This document shows positions 1-11,357 of a stretch of 64,000 bases of DNA, in pieces. The first letter of the stretch is position 1. Every line of letters starts with the position of its first letter. The translations under genes and the position numbers were made by a program. Source of the DNA: Ciona savignyi. Lineage: Eukaryota > Chordata > Ascidiacea > Phlebobranchia > Cionidae. The stretch is from the NCBI GenBank assembly GCA_000149265.1, contig CH003304.1:469070-533069 (forward strand). The letters run 5' to 3'. The notes under the pieces are model-generated. The model saw nothing but the letters and a program-made list of their open reading frames with translations. It was not told the origin of the DNA and did no database searches.

Positions 1-351
1 ATAAACCAATAATAATGGCAGTGAATTAATTAACTAAGACATAAGTATTTTCTTTCAATATAAACCACTTATTCTAAAAATAATAGCAATCCTACATACT
101 ATACAGAAACCAAACTTAAACCATTTTTATCAATAGATATGATATAAAGAAACGATGGAAAACAACAAGTTCTAACAATGCAAAAAACGCCAACATTCAT
201 AAAAAATTATCGACTGCTCCAATAAAATACTTTAGTTCACACTCATAACAATGCACAAAATGATAACATCAGAAAAAAAATTATAGACTGCTACAATAAA
301 ATACTTTAGTGTACACTCATTCATAACAATGCACAAAACGCCAAAATCAGT
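1..351. other. intron of the EGFR-like gene, no further exon seen
   Basis: AT-rich intron sequence below exon 10. It contains a local duplication of a segment reading gactgctacaataaaatac (near 209-235 and 283-305). I see no coding signal on either strand. Confidence 0.6.
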
Positions 352-357
352 ACTCAC

Positions 358-493
358 CCATTGAACGTAGATTCTTGAAAGTTGAGAGAGCCTTCGATGA
401 TGGTGCAGTTCTTGTTGAAATGCATTATATTTTGTGAGTTTATCTCCTTGTCGTTCTTTAGTGGCCCATGCCCCACGCCGAGACCGTAGCAAA
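358..493 (-). CDS. EGFR-like exon 10: start of L2 domain
   Basis: 136 nt. Encodes VCYGLGVGHGPLKNDKEI then NIMHFNKNCTIIEGSLNF, matching EGFR [20 protein letters not shown] and IKHFKNCTSISGDLHI. GTGAGT donor at 352-357; the next exon lies off the left edge. Confidence 0.92.
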
Positions 494-3400
494 CTGGGTT
501 AAAGTTGAATTTGACAAAGTGCTTTGTAAGGAAATTTTTTATTTTAAGTCCGGCCGGTTAGTCTGGTGGTTTAGTGCGACGCATATCAACCGAAAGGTTG
601 CAGGTACGAAACTGGTCGCTGCTAGTCGGTTGTGTTCTTGGGCAAGGCACTTAATGGACATTGCCTGAATCCAGCGGATCAATGGGTTCTACCAAATTGA
701 AGAAAGGTCTCAATTATGCAACACACTGCAATAGCTCCGGTAACCCAACGGTGAGCACAAGGTTATCTGACGATTGCTCGAGTGTTAATGACCCTTGGTT
801 TTCTCATTCACGGGGCTAAACACAAAATACTATCCTATCCCGCCCTATTTTAGTAAAGGTATTTGATAAACAAATTTATCTCTGTGTGATTAAATGGGAA
901 AATTGTCACCAAATAAAATGGGTAGAACTTTAAAAATATGTAAATTCACATCAAAAATCTTGTATCATTTAAGAATTTGTCACAATGTCATTTATCAATT
1001 ATTAAGCAAACATAACATAGAAAACATGTGATTCGTGAAACCAAGTTTGAAAATAATGGATGTGCACTATGCGATTGCTTATAATAAATGTTCTTAAGCA
1101 TATAAGATAGCATGATGCACTTACAAATGTATAGCAGAACCACTGGAACTAGCCATACAGATAGTGTGGACAATGTCCACGCAAATATTAAGCATATTTA
1201 TATAGCAGTCTGTGTGATAACGGCAATTACGTTTTACATTTGCTGGAATAAAAAAGAAGTATCCTACACTATATAACCCCAACTAACACAGTGAGCTTAC
1301 CATTTTCGCATTCTCCATTCCTGCAAGTCTTGCAGATGTTGCTGTCGTAATCGAACGTTCCTTCGGGACAATAAGTCCGACAGAATACAGTAGTTTGTGG
1401 GACATTGACTGGAAAATATAAAGGATTTGATTTTTTTTACTGAAAAAACTGGGGTAACCAGCATGCTAATTATAAACAGTTTTAATTAAGGCAAAAATTA
1501 GTCCTGATTGAATGAGATTTCTAATACGTCGGAGACATGCCTCCCTCGGTAATCGACAGCTATTATTATACATTATATATTGTCTTTATTTTTTTTGTAT
1601 TGATTTATGTCATCTTCTTGTGTTTTTGTTACAACCTACACGCACACAAAAATTGAATCCTGCTTTAATCAAGATTCTATACTGTGTTGACATGCCGCTG
1701 CAGAAAGCAAAGATTATGCTAATACATATTATATTGTCTTCATTTGTGTGGTAATTTTGTGTTTTTTCTTAGCACCTAGAGTCTTTCAGGTATTTCAGGT
1801 CTTTTCAGATAGCTTAAGCATACTTATAATTTGTAAAAAGTTTCAACCTTTAAACCTGTCAGATTAAGTAATTTGCAATATTTTATTTATCTTTAACTTT
1901 AATAAACCCACACCCACGAATACTTACATGGACATTCCGGTACGCAGTATCTTGCAAACTGATAAGTTTTCAAGGTCGGAGTGATCTCAGATACGGAGTT
2001 CATTTGTTCTCCTTGTGGGCATGCCTCAACACAGGTGCCGTTGTTGTTCATATCTTTGCAAGCCTGCACGAGTCACATTGGTGTGTTATTATGAAAGCTC
2101 TGAATTATTTATTGAATGTTAATCCGGTCAGCAGAGTGCAATGCAGAGAAAATAAATTGAAATCATCAGAATCGAATTAGTGTCTCTAGAGTTTTTAACT
2201 TTACGCATGTATAAGGGGGGCAAAATATATGTTATTATTCAATGCATTTTATATAAAAAAATAAATGAATTAAAATAATCAAAATCGAGTTATTGTCTCT
2301 GCAATTTTTAACTTTACGCATGTATAGGGGTCAGAATATATTATAATATTCAATGCATTTTATATAAAAAATAAATGAATTAAAGTAATCAAAATCAAAT
2401 TATTGTCTTTGCAAATTTTGGAAAACTTTATGCATACAAAAGAGTCACAATATAATATTTAAAGCATTTTATATCGAAAGATAATATTCATAGAAACGGA
2501 CTTAGTAATATTAGCACTACATTAATGGCAGATGATTTAAAACTAAAAAAACAATTTTTCCCTATTTTTCACATAAAAATTTTTTTTAGGTATTTATTTT
2601 GTTTAAAATCATTCCTTAAACCAAAGAAACAAAAAAATATGTCAAAACAAAACACAAGAAATGAGTGCTAAAATATGTCAAGATAAAAAAAGATCAACCC
2701 AAGTTAAAATATAGCAATTTACATAAACTGACTCTTTACTAGATTACTACGACTCTCGATGAGTTAATGTTAAATGATTAACCAGTTTAAGTTAACCATT
2801 AAAACTTGAGAAGCGGTTCATTGATTTGTGTGTACCAAATAAATTAGTCACTGGAAGGAGATTACTCAGACTCTTGAATTTTTTAATTTGGAACCTAACA
2901 TTTGTATATTACTATTTTTTATTGTGTAATACAAATTGTCAATTCAAGAAATTTACTGTTTTGAGATTGGAACAAATTAATAAAATGACAACAATTGACT
3001 AAAAGTAGCTGACATTGGTATTCTTATAAAGTCAACTATATTTATTTCTAGGTAAAGAGACTACATCAATACTTTAAATCTTGGTATAAAAACAGCAACA
3101 ATACATAAAATCTAGGTATAAAGAAAGAGCAAAACACTCAAAATCATGGTTTAGTGATAAAATCAATTCTCAAATGCCAAAATTATGTTATAGTGATAGA
3201 ATCAATTCTTAAAAGCCAACATCATGGTGTAGAGACAACATTAATACTCACATAGCACCACTTGTCTTTATCTCCAGTGGCAGGCATGTTATCGTAACAG
3301 CCCCCGGCACACTTTCCATTGCAACATGCACCAGCTGCGTTACATCTGTCGTTCCCACACTGGATGCGACACTTCGATTTCGTTACTGCAGATAGAATAT

Positions 3401-6400
3401 TTATGTTTTTTAAGGGTAGTATGTCCATGTTTATCCCCGTGAATGGAAAAACCAAGGAGGTTAACACACGGACAATCGTCAGATCACCTCGGGTTAATGG
3501 AGCTATTGCAGTGCGTTTTGTATGATTAAGATGTTCCCTCAATTTGGTACAACCCATCAATCTACTGGGTTGATGCAAAATCCGTAAATGCCTTGCCAAA
3601 TGACACTACCCACGAGCTAGTGACTAGTTTCAAACCTGCAACCCTTTGGCTGAAAAGCAACGCACTAACCCGCCAAGCTAATTAGTGAGAAATGAGGTCC
3701 AAATGTGTATTTTGACTGTTTTTTTTCCGTAGTATAGATATTGGCTTTATATGCCTTGCTTATATGATGTTTAGGGATCAACCAACATGCATATTGCACA
3801 GTAAGCTTGAAGCATGTGTGATGCTGTAATTATTATTTTTGGTTGTAAATTCTTATTGGTCATTTAAGAAAGAATTTACTCTTTAGAAAAAGTGTGCAAA
3901 ATGCTTTTCAAAAACGATCTGTGTGTTGTTATAATTATTATGTTTGTGTGTTGCTGTATTTGATTTTAAACTATTATTGGTCATTTTAAGAAGAAAAAAT
4001 GTACTTCACAGCATACAGAAAGGGTGCCGGTGCAAACTGCTTTCAATATACAATCTGAATTATGCACCATAGCCACTTATATATTCCCAGTGCAGTTTTG
4101 TGCATACTATACACCCCATATGGCAGAGAGGAAATAAAAACATGCAGGCTATCTAGTATTCAAGTCAGCTTACTTATCTGGCAAAGATTATTAGAGGAAG
4201 AACCCCAACAACGGGCAGTGGGTGGGTTGCCAGAAACACAGTTGTTTGGGCATGGGGAGCCTGGGAAAGGGTTAGATATTATGAATATTGGTTGATGGTT
4301 TTTGTTGTAACTGTTTCCTACATTGCGTTCTGGATAATTTAATTCTGATTTTTCATGTTTAGTTACGATTGCAATATAATTGTTAAGCATTGGTGTAGTA
4401 TATATACTAATGAATAAATTCTAAAATAGAATAAATTAACTTTCAGAAAGATGTAAAACTTAAGTTTTGTATTTATATTGGCCTTAAGTGCATTACTATT
4501 CCATGCATTAGGTTGAGCCAAATGGATAATGCATGGTAACCTAATTTCCTTTAAGCCCAACCGCAATTGTGGCCCACAGGGATTAATCAATGTTAAAGGC
4601 TTAGTATCACAAATGAGCATAATTCTGATCCTCTAATATTTAACCCATAAATAAAGCATTATAAAATCACAAATATAGTGCAGGCAATTAAGCCAAAATA
4701 CCATTACACACAACAAAATTATAAAAAAAACAATCAGTACCACTTGAAGCCTTATATCATGTATAATAACAAAAATCCAGCCTATATTAAACATTAAACA
4801 ACTTTTAATACAACCACTACTAACGTAATATAAATGCATACTTTTATCTGCAACCACTGTATCTTCAAAAACTTTTGGAAAGTGTTAATATGGGTGTATT
4901 TTTATAATACAACGAACTACTCATTGTGTTTTGTTTTGGAAATAAATGGTGAATTTTAAAAACTTACAAGTCTTGTTTCTGTTGTCTGATTCAATAACCA
5001 CAGTTTGGTGATTACTATTAAATATCTCATCCGTCCATTTAATGGTTTCTATATTGCATAACCTTGAGTTGCCGAACTTCACATTTCCAGAGGAAATTTC
5101 TGTGGATAGTTATTCTTGTAGTAGTTAAATAAGCCATTATATTAGTATCCGTTAACCATGCTGTACCTGAACTGGTGGTCTACTAAAAACTTAAACAGTG
5201 ATCTGATGCAATAGTTAAGTGCATACAGCAAAGTTGTTTTGTACCAAATTATTGCATAGTTATATGCAGCTGTTAATAATTATGGGATTTTGATTTAACT
5301 CCAATTTTTTTTTTATTATAATTTTTACTTTAAATTAGATTTTGTGTGATCATTACTGTAAGTGGATTAATAGCATGATCATGATGATATTATGATAGTG
5401 GAAAAAAGTAAATAAACACATCTCTAATTATAGGGTTATTATAACTTTAAGTAGTCATGACATGCAATAGTGTGTTGAAATGTCACGTTTTAATGACATC
5501 ACTTATACCTTAAACTACACTACAGTGTAAAAACTTTAAGAATGCGATTAATATCAATTTTAAAACCATGTCTTCCATCTTAAAGCTGGGAATAAGCACA
5601 TCAGAAGAATTAGAAGAAAAAAAAAGTAAATAGCTAGTGAACTAATATACAATAACATAACATATCAAAATATACAAAAACATATAGAAAATGTAATTAT
5701 TCACAAAACATAAATTTAATAGATAATGCAAATGCTAATAACATAACATAATAAACGCCACTTCGGAAAATATATAAACTATAAAACACCACCCCAGTAC
5801 ATATTAAATAGGACTTAAAGTATAACAAAAAAATAAGAGTCTTATTAAACAATATTTGGCAGCAAACTGCCGTAACCTGATGGAAAAGGCTTCATAGCAC
5901 TATACAAATATATAAATCTATCGCTTATGTAAAAAAGATTTCAGATACGGTACGTAAATATATAAAAACCCAAACGATGAACATGATATTTTTGAGTGTG
6001 TCATAAACGTATGTGTATTGTTGACTGTTAAAACAGATATTAGATAAAAAAAAGTTGACACAGCGTCTTGTGAGTTAGGAGCTGGATAAAAGAAAGAAAA
6101 CACAACAAAAAGGGAAAATGAGTTTCGTTTTGGGTTGTTTTGAAATGTAACTCGATTCTATTATCACTTGTTTAACAATGTCATGACAACACTTGACCCT
6201 GACGCTGCTTTGAAGACTTTTTAATGGTTTATAAATAGAATTGAGTAAAAACGTTTCAATGCATTTGGATACGAAATTTCCATACATTATATGAAGGAAC
6301 ACATTACAAGCTTTACCTGTGAGTTGAGGCATCCATATTTCTCTCACATAATCAGTGTCTGATGAAATTTGGTTGACATAGATGGAATATCCTGGTCCTG

Positions 6401-9400
6401 CAGCGGTTGGTCTCGACGTGGTGTTGGTGGGGCAATCGGTGTTCGAAAGCGGGGTATATTGGGTCAAACCGCGGATCAATCGCAAAGATGAGAGATTGAT
6501 TGAGGTCATTCGAGTTCGGTATATCAACAGGTACCCGGTGATTTGTTCAATATGCTGCAAGATGAATAAATGAGTATGTAGCTGGAATTCTAGAATGTGC
6601 TGCAACGTGTATAAATAGGTATAAAGCTTGAATTCTAGAATATGCTGCAATGTATATAAACGGGTATAAAGTTAGAATTGTAAAATATGCTGCAATGTAT
6701 ATAAACGGGTATAAAGCTAGAATTTTCAAATGTGCTGCAATTTATATTAATGGGTCTGAAGCTGGAATTCTAGATTATGCTGCAACGTGTATAAATTGGT
6801 TTCAAGATGGAAAATTGTGGAAGCGTGTGTCAGGCAATGGAAAAACACATGCACAAGGTGAACTTCAAAAAACCTCTTGTGCACACAAGTCTGGATAACA
6901 CGCGATAAACTTCTCGGCAGCTTTAAGTGTGCAGTGCAAATAACATTGAATGTCGTCATACAGAGTGGAGACGAATAGGCCACATGGGAATGTAACATAT
7001 AATGCAACATTCTAACTTGACCAATTACAACACTGGTGTGAACTAATATTCGGTATAAAAATGCTGAGGCATCAATAGTTTAGTAGATTTTATGATTCAA
7101 GTTGGCAAAATAGGAAATAAAAACCTGTTTTTAATATAAAATTAGGAATAAGAAAATTATGGCAAAATCAACAAAACATGTATATTATCACAGTAACTAT
7201 ACTAATTAATTAGACATAGAAATAGCTAGATAGGGTCATTAGTAAAAATAAACCTTAGTCAATAGTAAAACAGTTTAAGAAATTAAAATGTGAGGTATAT
7301 TACCAAAACTACAATTTGGCCTCGATAAAAAGTTTTGTGAACATAGTAACACGAAAATCTACATGACAATGAATAATGATGATACACAACCCTGGTAAAA
7401 CAAGTAACATCTGTGTCAGGCCATAAAAACCAGTACTGTGGTAGAGTGGATGAATTGACGCATAAATCTTAATAATATTTTGGTTCTTTACAACTCTATA
7501 TTATTGCAGGCTGTACTGAGAAATCTCGTTACCCGTGTAAATTCAATTGTCGAAATGCCATCGTACGGAAATAATCCGGACAACTCTAAATTCCCGTTCA
7601 CAAGTGTGCAGTTCGTGAAAATCTTCTCTAAATTGCCGTATTGGATCTTGCTATCGCCTGAAGATGTCAGTTGAGTGTTGGTGCCTTTGCAAGCTGAGAA
7701 AATATTAAAGTTAATTTATTAGTTGGTCAATAAAACCATCTCAAAGTATAGACCACTTCAATCAATATTGCATTGCACTATTAAGACCACACTCTTATTG
7801 GAAGTATGCCTTGACTATAAATATCAATTTTAGCTAAGTACATTGATATATGGGAATTAATTTTTGTTTATTTACACATAGTAATTTTAATTTGCACTAA
7901 GTAGCACAAATTTTAACTAATGTAAAAGGAAAAGCAAAGACAAATAGACAAAAATAAGTGTTTTTACCATAAAAAGAACATGAAAAGGGATTAATATTAC
8001 ACATCCACACAATTTTACTCATGAATAAATAAATATATATATATATACCAATATCTGTGGTTTGGTGACAAAAGTCAATGCTTCAACTGTGGCTAAGTTT
8101 TCCCACTTAATGGGATAAAAAGTATCATATCCTATCATAACATCAATAGAAGTAAAACAATAAAATAGGATTTGCCTTATACCAACTGATCTGAATACAA
8201 TAATTTGTGACACATAAGACAAGACCAGCACATAATGTATGTTAGTTAGATGATGGATGCCCAAGAAAGTGCCCTGTGTCCAACCACCAACATTTACTGT
8301 CCCAACCACAAACATAGGCATGTATACATTTGTACATGGGCTATTTATATCATCTTAAAAGGAATGCGCTGAAGAGACAATACAAGTAATTCAATACGCC
8401 TTGAGGAAATATCTCAGAACACAGCTAGAATACCAAGAAAAGAACCGTCATTAAAGTAATGTGGTGGGAATATTGTTGTGAGAACGCAGGACATCCTAAC
8501 TTTTCTCTGAAATCGGTAATTCCCACATACTTGCAACAAGATAAGTCACTCAAATTTGGAGAAAAAAAACAGACTTCTCATTTAATTTTGCAAATTACAT
8601 CCAAAAAGAAATATTCATGTATAGTTTAAATATTTTAAAGAAAACCTAAATATATATAGGATAGCCTATTAGAGTACTAGGATATGCGTATAAATATACA
8701 TGTGTATGCTTTACCAGTTTGCTAACCATACAGGGCAAAAAATACAATACAACTGGTATGTTTAAACAAAGAAATCCAATAACTTACTACAAACAATTTT
8801 GACGCAGCACTTTTCCTTCCCAGGGTATGGCAAAACGAGCTCTGTCTTCGGATGGGGGCAAATCACTTGCTCAGGGCAAACCACATTGTTACATTCTGTA
8901 GAAAAAGTAGGCCTCTTATAAAAATGATAGATTTAAAAAAAATGATAATGAATTTGGTACTATTTTTAATTACAAGTCAACATTTTTGTTTATAGGAACT
9001 GAGATGTCTGGTTTTAAGGTAAAATTGATTTGTTTTTATCATATATGTAAAATATTACTTGACATCTGCCGTTATAACCACTTCCATTTGTTGTCAAAAT
9101 GTGAGCTGAACAATAAAGGTGTACGGTTGTGTGGCCGAATGGTAACGGGACCGGTACCAATTCTATACAAAAACGGACCGAATAACGATCCCATCTTGAG
9201 TTCGAAACTTGGCTTGGTAGAAAAAAATAAAAATAAAGTAACAGTACCAAAATATAAACATACACAACAAAAATTGTAAAACATGCAGTATGTCTATTCA
9301 AAAATGGGATGTCTATTGAAAAAAATGATCATTCACATCTTATTATGGTCTTTCAATTCATAATTTTTTTAATTCACTTATTATTCGACTTTAAGAGTAC

Positions 9401-9621
9401 CGGTACCCATACATGCACAAAGAAAAGAAACTCAAATTCAAGAAATAACAACTGTTTCTACTAATAATTAAATCCAAAGTAAAAAATCAAGATTCTGGTT
9501 AAATTGAATTCAAACCAAAACAGCAATTAATGGAAAGCTTACCTGAACTTGAGTTGCATGAAGAATGTTGAAGACTTAAACAGAAGACAAAGAGAAAAAG
9601 GTAATATCCGGTAAGCACCAT
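358..9621 (-). CDS. EGFR/ErbB-like receptor tyrosine kinase, 5' part (10 exons, continues off the left edge)
   Basis: Cell-surface growth-factor receptor of the ErbB family; only the N-terminal ectodomain is in the window. Ten minus-strand exons with GT/AG ends join in one open frame of about 439 codons: 9543-9621, 8788-8895, 7533-7693, 6317-6554, 4968-5099, 4174-4260, 3252-3385, 1928-2063, 1301-1408, 358-493. Order of parts: signal peptide (residues 1-~22), a short Cys-rich segment (~27-62), L1 (~63-245), furin-like Cys-rich domain CR1 (~246-395), and the start of L2. Diagnostic matches to EGFR are CKGTNTQLTSSG for the L1 start, ITGYLLI, FGNSRLCNIETIKW, the spacing CCNGKCAGGC before WCYACKDM, and CYGLGVGHG followed by NIMHFNKNCTIIEGSL for the L2 start. 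The transmembrane and kinase parts must lie at lower coordinates outside the window. Domain order excludes the insulin receptor less firmly, but the residue matches favour ErbB. Confidence 0.9.
548..850 (+). repeat. SINE-A copy (tRNA-derived) in an EGFR-like intron
   Basis: tRNA-like head with A-box-like TAGTCTGGTGGTTTAGTGCG and B-box-like GGTTGCAGGTACGAAAC. The body runs through ACACACTGCAATAGCTCCGG and ends in TATCCTATCC. A degraded but full-length member of the family found throughout the window. Confidence 0.8.
1301..1408 (-). CDS. EGFR-like exon 9: end of CR1
   Basis: 108 nt. Encodes FCRTYCPEGTFDYDSNICKT then CRNGECEN, matching EGFR SCVRACG...KCKKCEGPCRKVC. TTCCAG acceptor; GTAAGC donor. 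Confidence 0.9.
1409..1927. other. intron 8 of the EGFR-like gene, no feature seen
   Basis: AT-rich single-copy-looking intron. Open frames on the plus strand here are short and show no recognisable domain. Confidence 0.5.
1928..2063 (-). CDS. EGFR-like exon 8: CR1
   Basis: 136 nt. Encodes ACKDMNNNGTCVEACPQGE and ends RYCVPECP, matching EGFR CRKFRDEATCKDTCP and ATCVKKCP. GTAAGT donor. Confidence 0.93.
2145..2475. repeat. intronic tandem repeat, about three copies of ~115 bp
   Basis: Three diverged tandem copies in intron 7. Recurring words are AACTTTACGCATGTATA, CAATGCATTTTATAT and AATAAATGAATTAAA. The third copy is the most decayed. Confidence 0.7.
2476..3251. other. remainder of intron 7, no feature seen
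   Basis: Very AT-rich sequence with short low-complexity repeats near 3080-3240 (motifs with aatcaattct and gccaaa). No coding signal. Confidence 0.5.
3252..3385 (-). CDS. EGFR-like exon 7: CR1 middle
   Basis: 134 nt. Encodes ITKSKCRIQCGNDRCN then GACCNGKCAGGCYDN and ending KWCY, matching EGFR LTKIICAQQCSGRC... DCCHNQCAAGC...DCLV. CTGCAG acceptor; GTGAGT donor. Confidence 0.93.
3412..3690 (-). repeat. SINE-A copy, reverse orientation
   Basis: Reads on the minus strand from a tRNA-like head (near 3690) to a tail containing CCATTCACGGGGATAAACAT. It sits just upstream of exon 7's acceptor and lacks part of its middle. Confidence 0.75.
3691..4173. other. part of intron 6, no feature seen
   Basis: Two related segments (near 3840-3900 and 3960-4000) repeat the words TTGGTCATTT and AAGAA, suggesting a local duplication. 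No coding signal. Confidence 0.4.
4174..4260 (-). CDS. EGFR-like exon 6: start of furin-like CR1
   Basis: 87 nt. Encodes CSPCPNNCVSGNPPTARCWG then LCQI, matching EGFR KCDPSCPNGSCWG...NCQ. Phase 1 at both ends, CCCAG acceptor and GTAAGC donor. Confidence 0.9.
   Translation of the reverse strand, partial: APHAQTTVFLATHPLPVVGVLPLIIFAR
4261..4967. other. intron 5 of the EGFR-like gene, no feature seen
   Basis: AT-rich intron. Minus-strand open frames here are low-complexity and show no domain. Confidence 0.5.
4968..5099 (-). CDS. EGFR-like exon 5: end of L1
   Basis: 132 nt, CCACAG acceptor and GTAAGT donor. Encodes EISSGNVKFGNSRLCNIE then TIKWTDEIF, matching EGFR LQEILHGAVRFSNNPALCN...SIQWRDIV. 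Confidence 0.92.
5100..6316. other. intron 4 of the EGFR-like gene, no feature seen
   Basis: AT-rich intron of about 1.2 kb. The minus-strand open frame at its upper end is a run-on past exon 4's donor. Confidence 0.5.
6317..6554 (-). CDS. EGFR-like exon 4: L1 beta-helix
   Basis: 238 nt. Begins HIEQITGYLLIYRTRM and includes LSSLRLIRG, matching EGFR IQEVAGYVLIA and LENLQIIRG. It has a longer loop than vertebrate EGFR after IRG, rich in Thr and Pro. The acceptor TTGCAG is embedded in the last copy of a 45-bp tandem repeat. Confidence 0.9.
6552..6821. repeat. 45-bp minisatellite overlapping the exon 4 acceptor
   Basis: About six tandem copies of a 45-bp unit of the form GCTGCAACGTGTATAAATNG followed by GTATAAAGCTNGAATTCTAG and AATAT. 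The lowest copy contains the acceptor of EGFR-like exon 4 (TTGCAG, minus strand). Because 45 is a multiple of three, each copy re-creates a TTGCAG and keeps one minus-strand frame aligned with the exon. Confidence 0.85.
6822..7532. other. rest of intron 3, no feature seen
   Basis: AT-rich single-copy-looking intron with no coding signal on either strand. Confidence 0.5.
7533..7693 (-). CDS. EGFR-like exon 3: start of L1 domain
   Basis: 161 nt. Encodes TCKGTNTQLTSSGDSKIQYG then LEKIFTNCTLVNGNLEL, aligning with the EGFR L1 start (CQGTSNKLTQLG... MFNNCEVVLGNLEI). Ends in phase 0 at a GTAACG donor. Confidence 0.9.
7694..8787. other. intron 2 of the EGFR-like gene with a short (TA)n tract
   Basis: AT-rich intron of about 1.1 kb. 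It has a (TA)n microsatellite near 8033-8048 and otherwise nothing recognisable. Confidence 0.55.
8788..8895 (-). CDS. EGFR-like exon 2: extra Cys-rich segment before L1
   Basis: 108 nt between a CTACAG acceptor and a GTAAGT donor, in phase 1 on both sides. It encodes about 36 residues with CNNVVCPEQVIC, then PYPGKEKCCVKIVC. The C..CP...CC...C pattern resembles the second half of a von Willebrand factor C module. Vertebrate EGFRs have no such segment between signal peptide and L1. Phase continuity with exons 1 and 3 supports it as a real exon. Confidence 0.75.
9117..9228 (+). repeat. SINE-B copy (class II tRNA-like)
   Basis: Head GTGTGGCCGAATGGTAACGG and later GTTCGAAACTTGG give A-box- and B-box-like blocks separated by a long insert. 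This resembles a Ser/Leu-type tRNA with a long variable region. It lies in intron 1 of the EGFR-like gene. Confidence 0.7.
9543..9621 (-). CDS. EGFR-like exon 1: start codon and signal peptide
   Basis: The ATG is followed by a hydrophobic stretch (MVLTGYYLFLFVFCLSLQHS), typical of a cleaved signal peptide. 79 nt, ending in phase 1 at a GTAAGC donor. It is the most upstream exon and no in-frame ATG is needed beyond it. Confidence 0.8.
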
Positions 9622-10167
9622 AACAACGTTAAGCGGTTGAACTTGGTACAGTAATCATTGCTTCAGATTGCAAGTTTACAAATTTATACAGCTATCTTAC
9701 ACAGCTATTAGAAAGAATAGGTCGTTTGGGTTGACTAATACCCAAAAACTATTACATCTAGTAAGAGTCAGCGACATCCTACAACATATGAATACACTTC
9801 CTGCTATTACACTTCCTAAGTACAAGCTTTTTAAATCTGAATCACGATAAATATCAACTAATTGAGCTAAAATCAATTTAAATCAATTATAGATCTGACA
9901 TGAACTATGTCAACAAGCGTCTTACTCATGTGAGATTACATCTATTTAATTATACATCAGCTACCGCTAAGCTACAAGTTAAGTGCTGTATTTAGAAAAT
10001 GACACTATGCTTAACAAGAAGTTTATCGAATCTGTAGACACGAGTTGGTGACCAAAGAAAATAAACAATTTTGCGCTGTCATTTAAACCGTAAGCAACAA
10101 CAGTGACTTAGTCCTAACCCTTGAACTGACAATAGCATTAAACAAGAAAAGTTTACTAAGCCTAAAT
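9622..10167. other. intergenic: upstream of the EGFR-like gene and left flank of the array
   Basis: Single-copy-looking AT-rich DNA. It must hold the promoter of the EGFR-like gene, but no clear TATA box stands out upstream of 9621. Similarity to the tandem units starts near 10168. Confidence 0.6.
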
Positions 10168-11118
10168 GATCTTGAGATTAAAAAAGAAAAAAAAGCATGT
10201 ACCGGTATTGTCCAATTTCAAGTTAACAAATTTTCTAGATATTATCTAGGCTGATAATTTAGTATTCATTAACTTTTTATCATAATATCGCCCAAACACA
10301 AAACAATATAAAAAAATTGGGTTTTAAAATACAGATTTGTAGGGAGGCCAATGTATGAAACCACTTTTTATTAACTGATCAGACATTTTTAAAGTTTCCT
10401 GGCTTTAAAAGCTTATTTCGCCTAATTCAATTTTGCTAACAAATTTAAATTTGACAATATCTCATAATTTAAGTCTGCTATCTAATTAAATACAACTTTA
10501 GACGATAGGGCCAACCAACTACGTAACTTAACTTAATAAGGACATCAAAATCCCCTAAAATTTTTCTCATTCTAAAAGGTTATATTACATACACTACGTA
10601 TTAAGCGATTCACACCTACGCATCCATTACTACTACAAATGATACGGCGAAATGACCCCAAATGCGTAACACACCTTTTACGCTAATTCTAAGAAGATGT
10701 TCTAGTTCTGCAAATTCTGCGCCAATGCAGGCTGGCCATTTGCGCCATCTAACGACTGACGTTAAGCAGAACTGCTTTACGTTTAGTTTTGTTTGATATG
10801 TTTTTTATCACTTGTGACGACGCTTTTGGACACTTGTGACTATATATATGTTTAAACAAGTATTTAAAGATTTTAAAATTAAAAAAGGTAAATTAATGTA
10901 CCCATCTTTAAATTCCTTAAGACCAGTGCGATTACCGCGCTCACCCTTACCGGATTTCCAGAGCGAATGCACAGCGTTGTGTTTGATACGTAATTTCAGT
11001 TTTAGCACATTTAATATGTTCAGGCGATGTCCGCTAAGTGCCATGTCCAATTTAAGATCCTGTAACCCTTTACTTAAAAGCGACGAACTAATGCCAAAAG
11101 GTATCCTTTCGGATAAAC

Positions 11119-11357
11119 CGGCCCGTTGGTCTAACGGTTAAGTGCGTCGCGTTTCAATCAAAAGGTCGCAGGTGCGAAACTGGTCGCTAGCTAGTCGGTT
11201 GTGTCCTTGGGCAATGCACTTTACGGACTTTGCCTGAACCTAGCGGATTAATGGGGTCTACCAAATTAAGGTGATCTGACGATTGCCCGTGTGTTAACCC
11301 CCTTGGTTTTCCCATTCACGGGGATAAAGATGAATATCATATCCTATCCTAAACACA
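11119..11357 (+). repeat. SINE-A copy, internally deleted
   Basis: Head CCGGCCCGTTGGTCTAACGG, then a jump from TACCAAATTAAGG straight to TGATCTGACGATTGCCC, so the middle block is missing. The same deleted copy occurs in units 4, 5 and 6, so it predates those duplications. Confidence 0.8.

Noticed and set aside
4062-4295. Plus-strand open frame over EGFR-like exon 6
   Set aside because: It is antisense to a well-supported exon and has no domain of its own.
8033-8048. (TA)n tract as a regulatory element
   Set aside because: A plain microsatellite in an intron; nothing else supports a function.
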